From: Oreohelix idahoensis
Taxonomy: Eukaryota > Mollusca > Gastropoda > Stylommatophora > Oreohelicidae
Direction: 5' to 3'
Assembly: GCA_024509875.1 (NCBI GenBank)
Contig: JAMPIV010015279.1
Coordinates: 248,001 to 312,000, forward strand
Length of the DNA: 64,000 bases
The notes below the pieces were generated by a model that had not been told where the DNA came from, did no database searches, and saw nothing but the letters and a program-made list of their open reading frames with translations. Each line of letters starts with the position of its first letter. Position 1 is the stretch's first letter. Position numbers and translations under genes: made by a program. Positions 56,577 to 64,000 of the stretch are shown piece after piece.

Positions 56577-56691
56577 AGACCAAAGATGTGTCGACCGAAA
56601 GGTGCAGATATCACAGCTTAGGCGCAAACCGACACAACGCAACCACCGTCCTTTTCAGTGCAAACGAGGAAGAAGAGGAAGAAGACCAAAG
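56577..56691 (+). mobile_element. 5'-truncated copy of the retroposon nested in the hAT
   Basis: 56586-56682 matches the last 100 bp of 48325-48635 (GTGTCGACCGAAAGGTGC ... CCGTCCTTTTCAG) and ends in GAGGAAGAAGAGGAAG. A perfect 9-bp duplication AGACCAAAG flanks it (56577-56585 and 56683-56691). Confidence 0.88.
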
Positions 56692-56810
56692 TTGAAGCGA
56701 AATAGGCTGATGCACCCAGGACTTGATGTGTCGGTATTTATTGTAAATACGTATTCATCATTTGTGAATTCATCGCACAATTTCTGACTAGCGGTAGCGG
56801 TTGCTTTTAC

Positions 56811-56919
56811 TTACTTACATAGTCGTTCTTCTTCTACTCTGGGGTGTAGAGGTTTGCCATAGAGAGCGCCATACTGTCATATCTGCTGTCTTTCTCCTGA
56901 CCTGGTTCCAATCTAGTCC
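56811..56919 (-). mobile_element. LINE-3 3' fragment, 109 bp
   Basis: Matches the 3' end of LINE-3 (35698-35803) with a (TAAG)n tail. An 8-bp duplication GCTTTTAC flanks it (56803-56810 and 56920-56927). Confidence 0.88.
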
Positions 56920-56944
56920 GCTTTTACGGGTTGTATTTATTTTA

Positions 56945-57185
56945 TGAGCATCAGGTTGGCAGAGGGGCTAGAGTGCTGGCCTCTTGCAGCAAAGATGCCG
57001 GGTACAAGACATTGTGGTGTCACGAAACAGTCTACCCAGCTGTGAATAGGTACCTGACTCTGCTCTTTAGTTAAGGACGGCAAAGGCAGCTAGGAAGGGG
57101 ACTGGCCACCCCGCCTCTCCAAGCTGGACCTAGTATAGTTATGTATCTAACACTTGGCTCTTCTACGGAAGTATCTCCTTTGGGA
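56945..57185 (+). mobile_element. tRNA-headed SINE
   Basis: The head GGTTGGCAGAGGGGCTAGAG has an A-box-like motif, and a B-box-like GCCGGGTACAAGAC follows. The body CTACCCAGCTGTGAATAGG then GGACTGGCCACCCC is shared in reverse with the SINE pieces at 55800 and 59295. Confidence 0.75.
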
Positions 57186-57398
57186 CTACTGTGACCTTAT
57201 TGATTTGATTTATTTTCTCATGTATAACTCGCTTTCTGTCCTTTCTCTGTCGTAGGCAGGCCGTTTTCTTTGTCTTAGCAAGAAGCATTCCCAGGTATCG
57301 GGGAGCTGAGTCGATGAGCTTTGTTCTGGGCGTACATCATCCGATCAAACTATTATAGTTCGTGTTTGCCGCACAAGATAGCAGGTAACAATACTTAC

Positions 57399-57506
57399 CC
57401 GTACAGTCAAGGCCGTCTCCTTGGTATCCCGCGATGCACTGGCACGTGTTGTTGGCGTTACACTTGGCCCTCGTCACATCGCAGTCGTTGTCGTTGTAGC
57501 AGAAAA
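57399..57506 (-). CDS. EGF-gene exon 4 of the visible set
   Basis: A 108-bp, phase 1-1 exon between acceptor ATATCTTCAG and donor GTAAGTAT. It encodes FCYNDNDCDVTRAKC, then NANNTCQCIAGYQGDGLDCT, an EGF module with six Cys but no DxDEC start, so probably not calcium-binding. Its 3' splice site lies about 10 bases from a 32-bp minisatellite. Placement and phase match the other four exons, so it should be part of the same transcript. Confidence 0.87.
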
Positions 57507-57516
57507 CTGAAGATAT

Positions 57517-57745
57517 AAAGTAAGCTTACTTAGACTGGTTATATTTAGAAAGTAAGCTTGCTTAGACTGGTTATATTTATAAAGTAAGCTTACTTAGACT
57601 GGTTATATTTATAAAGTAAGCTTACTTAGATTGGTTATATTTATAAAGTACTTAGACTGGTTATATTTATAAAGTAAGTTTACTCAGACTGGTTATATTT
57701 ATAAAGTAAGCTTACTTAGACTGGTTATACTTATAAAGTATTTCT
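57517..57745. repeat. 32-bp minisatellite next to a 3' splice site
   Basis: About seven units of AAAGTAAGCTTACTTAGACT plus a 12-base AT-rich remainder, with partial units at the right. The first unit starts 10 bases outside the acceptor of exon 57399-57506, so the repeat supplies the branch-point region of that intron. Confidence 0.92.
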
Positions 57746-57749
57746 ACTT

Positions 57750-58388
57750 ACTAGACTGGTGACTTTTTTATCGTCACCCTTTTTCCTCATGAAGGGACAT
57801 GGGCCTAGAATATAAACGCGCAATAATCCTACAAGTTCTTTGCCATCCATGATGGTATATCCACATATCTTTAAAAAACCCTTTCATGTATGTTTGTTGT
57901 TCCCTTCTCCATGTGTTTTCCCCGTCTCCCTGTACCGCTCATACTCTGAGAGTCCAGAAAAAGGAATGCCTTGTAAGAATAATTACTTATGAAGCTTTCT
58001 TTTTAAAATATGTATTTGTTCTTTAATTTATTACTTTTCTGTTAGCAACAACAAACACTGTCTTAGGATTAAAAAGTAACACATTGTTATTTTCAATATA
58101 GTGAACTTCAAAACGTATTCTGTTTGATGGTTTAGTGCTGATGGTCGGGAGGGTGATGTTAATGGTTGACGATGTTTCGAAATAACTGAGATCTAATAAG
58201 TATGGTCAGGATTTTTGGAACTATGGCGTTCTGGTTAAAATAATAATTGGGTGGCGATTTTCGAACTACTTGAGACCTATTGGTGTTAATATTAGGGTGG
58301 CGATTTTCGAACTACTTGAGACATATTGGTGATAAAATTAGGGTGATGATTTTTGGAACTAGTGGAGACATAATGATACTAATGTAGA
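57750..58388. other. Unassigned intron sequence
   Basis: No exon or mobile element recognised. A 45-bp near-duplication occurs at about 58254-58330 (GGTGGCGATTTTCGAACTAC). Confidence 0.4.
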
Positions 58389-59169
<781 letters not shown>

Positions 59170-59294
59170 TTTTGGAAGTAAGATCTAATGTTAATAAAGT
59201 AGAGAGACGACTTATGGAACTAACTGACACCTGAAGGTATGAAGTAACGTAGGGGCGTGAAGTGTTAGAGACTTCACTAAACTAGGTCCGGCAT

Positions 59295-59392
59295 CTAGAG
59301 GTGGGGTGACCAGTTCCCGTCCTTGCTATATTTTCTTTCCATAACTCAAGTGCAAAGTCAGGTACCCATTTACAGCTGAGTAAACCATTCAT
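59295..59392 (-). mobile_element. SINE body fragment
   Basis: GTGACCAGTTCCCGTCCTT ... GAGTCAGGTACCC-like sequence matches the body of the SINEs at 55800 and 56945 (reverse). No tRNA head. Confidence 0.65.
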
Positions 59393-59503
59393 GGACCTCC
59401 GTGGAAGAAACCCTGCTGTAATGTGACTAAGGTGAGTGGTGGTTATGAGGGCAAAATGATGATTAAATCTGTGAATGGTGACGGGTATAGAGTCTGGTCT
59501 TAC

Positions 59504-59626
59504 AAACACAGGTGTACCCATCCCCGACGTAGTTGTTGAGGGCGTCGCAGGTACAGGTGAAGTTCCCAGGTGAGTTGTGACAGATGGCGTGCTCGTGACA
59601 CACTGACGTGAGACACTCGTTTACAT
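59504..59626 (-). CDS. EGF-gene exon 3 of the visible set: calcium-binding EGF module
   Basis: A 123-bp, phase 1-1 exon with acceptor TTTCCAG and donor GTAAGACC. It encodes DVNECLTSVCHEHAICHNSP, then GNFTCTCDALNNYVGDGYTC. DVNEC and the GNFTC turn mark a calcium-binding EGF domain; the loop between Cys 5 and Cys 6 is slightly long. Confidence 0.88.
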
Positions 59627-59759
59627 CTGGAAAGGAAAATAGTTAGAGATCATGAACTAGGTTATATGAGGTCAAACAACACGAAGAGTGCACGCTGTGA
59701 GAGAGTCTTTGATATACTGTTATTATACTTTCGCTAAATCCATTCAGTAATTACCATCA

Positions 59760-60420
59760 GCGTCCCAAGGAGCATAGGCCGTCAAGAGACGTATACTAAG
59801 TCCTCCTGTCACGTGCCATCAGCTCAAGGTTCTTCCATGTCTTCTACATCTTTTCCACGTGGTTTTCGGTCTACTTCCGTTTCTCTGACTTCCAGAACAA
59901 GGCTTGTTATGTAATGCTATCAATAGATATCCCCCAGTGTGTGGCCTATCCAACGTTAGCGTCTTCTTCTCAACTCTTGTTCCACCCGCTCTTTTCTTGA
60001 CATCAGTTCTACATTGGTGACCTTTTTGTACCGTCTAAATCTGTTCATTCTAAGCAAGCATCCATTTATGACAATCTGTAACTTCTTGTTTCTTGTGTTT
60101 GAAGTTCTCCATGTTTCAGAGCTGTATAATACAATGAACATGACACTGGAGTTAACAAATTTTATTTTTGTGTTGGACTTGATTTATTTGGATTTCTGTA
60201 CATGTCCAAATGCAGTGAAAGCTCTTCTTGCCTTGTGCATCTTTTTATTTGTGTGTGACAGTCTGTGTCTCCACTCTGTCTGTCTTGCTGCCAAGATATA
60301 TGACTCGTTCCATATCTTGTAGGCGTGTTTCGTCAAGTGCAGTCAGTTATAATTGTCTGCATGTACTCTTATTATCTTTGTATTTTTCCCCGGCGTATTT
60401 TCAGACGGGCTTGCAACGAC
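59760..60420 (-). mobile_element. LINE-1-family fragment in intron
   Basis: On minus, the RT C-terminus YSSETWRTSNTRNKKLQIVI, KKVTNVELMSRKERVEQELR and the last 200 bp of the LINE (compare 32770-33190) are recognisable with many changes. Confidence 0.82.
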
Positions 60421-60529
60421 CTCTTCTCATGTAGGTTTATAATCACTCTTCTTCTTCTTCTTCTTCTTTTATCCTTTGCCGCTGACTGACGAATCAGTTA
60501 GCAACCAGTGAATCTTGTACAAAATGTAG

Positions 60530-61330
60530 CTTCCATTGTTCACATTTGTCCACGTTTGTCCACATTATCCCATCATTGTTCACATTTGTACACATTATCA
60601 CATAATTGTCCACATTTGTACACATTACCACATAATTGTTCACATTTGTACACATTATCACATAATTGTTCACATTTGTACGCACTATCTCATCATTGTC
60701 CACATTATCACATCAGTGTTCGCGCTTGTACATTTTTATTTCATCATTGTTCACATTTGTACACATTATCATATCATTGTCCACATTTATACACATTACC
60801 ACGTCATTGTTCACACTTGTACACATTATCACATCATTTTCCACAATCGTACACTTTATCACATCAATGTCCACATTTGGACGCATTATCAAATCATTTT
60901 TCACGCGTGTACACAATATCACATAATTGTTCACATTTGTACACATTATCACATCATTGTCCGCATGTGTACACATTATTGCTTCATTGTTTACATTTGT
61001 ACACACTATCACATCATTGTTCACACGTGTACACATTGTCACAACATTGTTCAGACGTGTTACACATTGTCACAACATTGTTCACACATGTACACATTAT
61101 TGTCACAACATTGTTCACAAATGTACACATTATTGTCACAACATTGTTCACACGTGTACACATTGTCACAACATTGTTCAGACGTGTACACATTGTCACA
61201 ACATTGTTCAGACGTGTACACATTGTCACAACATTGTTCACACATGTACACATTATTGTCACAACATTGTTCACACGTGTACACATTGTCACAGCATTGT
61301 TCACACGTGCACACATTATCACATCATCAT
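60530..61330. repeat. Long 30-bp-type minisatellite in intron
   Basis: About 26 units of TGTTCACATTTGTACACATT plus ATCACATCAT, spaced 30 to 33 bp. The right third has a variant (GTCACAACATTGTTCACACG). All frames are open on both strands because of the composition; no gene is inferred. Confidence 0.95.
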
Positions 61331-61419
61331 CAATACCTTTTAGCTCCATGTGTAGTTCAGGTCCTTAACAAACACATACCAAACCAGGCGTTCAATGGAT
61401 TTCCATGTCTTTTTTAAAC

Positions 61420-61640
61420 AATCCTTTTTACATCACATTCTACAGTGCTCTTCTCCGTGTAATTGTGGTCATCCTGTATTTCATTTACCCTGGGTGTTTC
61501 AGAAAAATGATTGCCTTGTAATGCTATCACCTGGTTTTTCTTAATGTGTGCCGTATCCAAAGCCGCCGTGTAGCCCTCACCTGGTGTTCACCAAGTTTTT
61601 TTTCTATCTCTTCCACATCAGAGTTCTCGTCAAACCAGTA
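61420..61640 (-). mobile_element. Degenerate LINE-1-family fragment
   Basis: CCCTGGGTGTTTCAG, TGTAATGCTATCA and GTGTGCCGTATCC parallel 59895-59950 in the neighbouring LINE piece. Strongly decayed. Confidence 0.5.
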
Positions 61641-61947
61641 CAAACTTTCAGTTCTACGCTTTTTTTATTTTTATATTGGGGTTTTTTTTTCGACTTTGTA
61701 TTTACTCTCTCATACCCAGAAACGGAAGCAACGTTGCATATCAACACACGGTGGCCTGTTTCGACCGGTTGATATATTTATTTATTTATTATTTTTCAAT
61801 TATTTTCTCAGTCTTTTATTTAGCTCTCTCTTTCGTTTTCCAGACGACATGCCTTGTGTCAGCAACATAACCAATGTTTTTTTGGCGTTTGTCCTAGTAA
61901 GACACATTACCTTTTGCATAGTTTTGCTAATAAACTCATTTGCCTAA

Positions 61948-61982
61948 GTAGTAGTAGTAATAGTAGTAGAAGTAGCAGTACC
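61948..61982. repeat. (AGT)n microsatellite
   Basis: About 35 bases of AGT/AGA triplets. Confidence 0.85.
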
Positions 61983-61984
61983 AA

Positions 61985-62300
61985 CCCTCTTCAGTCATGA
62001 CCGACTATGGGAGTGCGCCCCTGAGGTTATAGCACTCAGCTGTGTTTTTTCTTGGAGAGCTCCTTTTCGCCAAATCTGAGGTGATGCCATACGAGCAATC
62101 GACACTTGGTACGATCAACAGCCTCATTCTCCCGGGTTGCTGGATTATGCCCAGTGCCCTCATGTCTCTCTTGGGGCACATCTTTGAACCTCAGCTGCGG
62201 TTGCACGTCTGTTCTTTTACCATCCGCCAATTGTCCGTAGAAAATATCTTTAGGGATGTGACCATCTCTCTTTCGGTGGACACGGGCAAGCCAGCGTAGT
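61985..62300 (-). mobile_element. LINE-5 3' fragment
   Basis: The minus frame reads DGHIPKDIFYGQLADGKRTD, VQPQLRFKDVPQERHEG and LVWHHLRFGEKELSKKK. This is the familiar LINE C-terminus of the form GRIPKDLLYGEL...GRPQLRFKDVCKRD. It is a different family from LINE-1 to LINE-4. Confidence 0.75.
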
Positions 62301-62439
62301 CTGCGCTATCTAAGCAGTGTATACATGCTTTGAGGGCCAGTACGTGACAGCAATTCACTATCCTACGCAAGTACTCATTTATAAAAGTCACGTGTACACA
62401 CAGCCGTCAGGTATAACTACTATCAGCGCGATGAATTAC

Positions 62440-62553
62440 CTGAACAGTTGAACCCATCTCCTTCAAATCCTGGTTTACAAGCACACTTGAATGTCTGTGG
62501 GTCACAGTAACCATACTGCGGACAGTCGTCGTTGTTGCTGCACGGCTTGAAGG
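62440..62553 (-). CDS. EGF-gene exon 2 of the visible set
   Basis: A 114-bp, phase 1-1 exon between acceptor CTTTTTAG and donor GTAATTCA. It encodes FKPCSNNDDCPQYGYC, then DPQTFKCACKPGFEGDGFNC, an EGF module lacking the calcium-binding start. CxxGFxGDGxxC at its end is shared with exons 4 and 5. Confidence 0.87.
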
Positions 62554-62639
62554 CTAAAAAGAAGAAGCAACAGCACACATTTGGCGGACTCTGATAATAG
62601 TAAGTAGTAAATAATTAACGAACCTTGGTAAATGGTGAA

Positions 62640-63095
62640 CACTCATAAGACAAAATGAAAGAAAGACAGGCAGCCGGAAAGAAGGAATGAAAATCAGACA
62701 AACTGAGAACAACAAACAGAAAGAAAGACAGACAGCAAACAGAAAGATAGAGAGACATGCAGAAAGAAAGGCTGACAACAGAAAGACAGACAGACAGAAA
62801 CAGACAGACAACACAAAGATAGAAAGTAAGAAATAAAACAATAAAGAAAGAAAGAAAGAAAGATAGACAGATAAAGAAAGACAGTCAGCAGAAAAAAGAA
62901 AGAAAGATAGACAGACAAAGACAGACAAACAAAAAGAAAGACATACTGACAACAGAAAGTAAAAAAGACAGAAAGATCGATATGTAGAGAAAGACAGACA
63001 ACACAAAGAAATAAAGAAACAGAGAAAGAAAAAAGAAAGAAAGAACTAAAGAAAGAGAGAAAGAACAAAAGAAACAAATAAAGAAAGAAAGAACG
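62640..63095. repeat. Purine-rich (GAAA/GACA)n tract in intron
   Basis: About 450 bp, almost all A and G on plus with scattered ACAG units. A decayed tetranucleotide array. Confidence 0.88.
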
Positions 63096-63322
63096 CATTT
63101 TGCAGAAAAGCAACAGGCGGGCTGAGGTTTTGACCATAAAAACATCAGAGCATCAAAGCACAGTCCCATTGCCTCACTGTCAGAATGAACTGTGACAGGA
63201 CACTCGACCAGCTTCACACCATAATAATATGTGCGTCATTAGGGGTAGTCACTCACGACACTACATTCAACAATGGAATCTAGTACCCTGAAAGCCACCA
63301 ACAAAACTACATACAAACTCAC

Positions 63323-63490
63323 GAAGAAGGCATCCTGTTCCCTGCGCCTCTGGCTTGAAGCCATCACCTGTTGCCCCTTCCTGGCACTGGCAGGTGAATG
63401 ACTGAAAGTCGCTGGAGTCGACACACACGGCGTATTGGTCACAGGTGAGGAAAGCGTTCACGCTACATGTTCCTGGCCTGTATCCCTCGG
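63323..63490 (-). CDS. EGF-gene exon 1 of the visible set
   Basis: A 168-bp, phase 1-1 exon with acceptor TGTGATCAG (weak pyrimidine tract) and donor GTGAGTTTG. It encodes EGYRPGTCSVNAFLTCDQYA, then VCVDSSDFQSFTCQCQEGAT and GDGFKPEAQGTGC. The module is longer than the others, with an insertion before the last Cys. Upstream exons, including any signal peptide, lie beyond the right edge. The protein is probably extracellular, judged by family. Confidence 0.83.
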
Positions 63491-63569
63491 CTGATCACAC
63501 AGTAGATCAAGATCGTAATGATAAAGTAATGATGTTAATGACTGAAGGTTTTAATTTAGAATTTGTGAA

Positions 63570-63753
63570 CAGTTCCATAAGTTAAGTGTTAAATCTGTTA
63601 TGTCTAAAGGAGTGAGGCAGGGAAGTGTTATTTCACAAGATCTATTATTTTATATAGTGAAAACTTTTTTGAGGTTTGTCAAAGGTGAAACGGGAATACA
63701 CGTTGGAGACTGCTCCCTCAGGCATGTCGTACAAGGTGACAAATAATAGGTTA
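63570..63753 (+). pseudogene. LINE reverse transcriptase fragment
   Basis: The frame from 63600 reads MSKGVRQGSVISQDLLFYIV and GETGIHVGDCSLRHVVQGDK, matching the RT block GVRQGCVISPDLF...GIxVGGxxInNLRYADD that precedes the active site. It is short and ends before the catalytic loop. Confidence 0.55.
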
Positions 63754-63754
63754 T

Positions 63755-64000
63755 GCGTAGAGCTATAAACCTAATTACGTTCTGTTTCAAAGAAAGAAAA
63801 AAAGAACCACCGATACAATATCCCATGAAGGCTTCGGCACAGGTTTACTAGAAGAGTATTAATTGCAGCGGTGGCCCCATGCTTTGTAAGGAGATATGGT
63901 GATGAAGATGGCACAGGGGTATTAGCAGAACAAGTAAAAGACCTATAGAAACTGCTAGATACTAATACATCCCCATCATCAGCTGCCATCTGCATGTCGA
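63755..64000. other. Unassigned sequence to window end
   Basis: A short A/G-rich run at 63789-63808; no gene or repeat recognised. Confidence 0.4.

Noticed and set aside
60494..61417. Frames of up to 293 residues over the minisatellite
   Set aside because: They are open in most frames on both strands and reflect unit composition, with no domain or start context.

Overview
This window is nuclear DNA of an animal. It is AT-rich and almost gene-free, crowded with LTR and non-LTR retroelements, SINEs, a hAT DNA transposon, minisatellites and long (GATA)n/(GACA)n-type arrays. The only host gene I can support is a set of five spliced EGF-module exons on the minus strand (63490 down to 52337). The repeat mixture (RTE-like LINEs, Gmr1-like gypsy elements, tRNA-headed SINEs) suggests an invertebrate, plausibly a mollusc, but nothing here fixes the species.

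Region 1 (1-34339) is a Russian doll of insertions whose borders can be read to the base. An RTE-like LINE (LINE-1: 1-419, resuming at 31227) was split by LTR retrotransposon A (420-31221, target duplication ATGTG). A's coding strand is minus: LTRs 420-3519 and 9973-12584 + 31143-31221, gag and protease-integrase at 3562-6724. A's second LTR was split by LTR retrotransposon B (12585-31137, duplication GAGTG), and B was split by its close relative C (16750-25990, duplication CCTGT). Side insertions into A are a fold-back SINE pair (2376-2938) and a second LINE (about 6870-9345), which itself carries a tRNA-type SINE (8696-8972). A, B, C and a fourth degenerate element D (37370-39905) all show integrase directly after protease; in B and C the reverse transcriptase follows integrase. 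This is the Gmr1-type, copia-like domain order within Ty3/gypsy. A keeps an integrase but has no reverse transcriptase. B and C keep RT-RNase H, but their integrase catalytic core is replaced by about 400 bp of unrelated reading frame. All copies also carry stops and frameshifts.

Region 2 (34340-47981) holds LINE fragments of several families, element D with an inverted RT/RNase H piece, tRNA-type SINEs, two dispersed exon-like repeats, and long microsatellites.

Region 3 (47982-50842) is a complete-ended but coding-defective hAT transposon with a perfect 8-bp target duplication. It contains a nested SINE-like insert with its own 14-bp duplication.

Region 4 (51147-64000) is the EGF gene. All five exons are class 1-1 and carry one EGF module each. 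Introns hold a 30-bp minisatellite that repeats the 5' splice site of the exon it touches, a 32-bp minisatellite abutting a 3' splice site, a 780-bp GATA/GACA array, a second long 30-bp-type minisatellite, a solo LTR related to A, a SINE split by a hAT-type MITE, and truncated LINEs.
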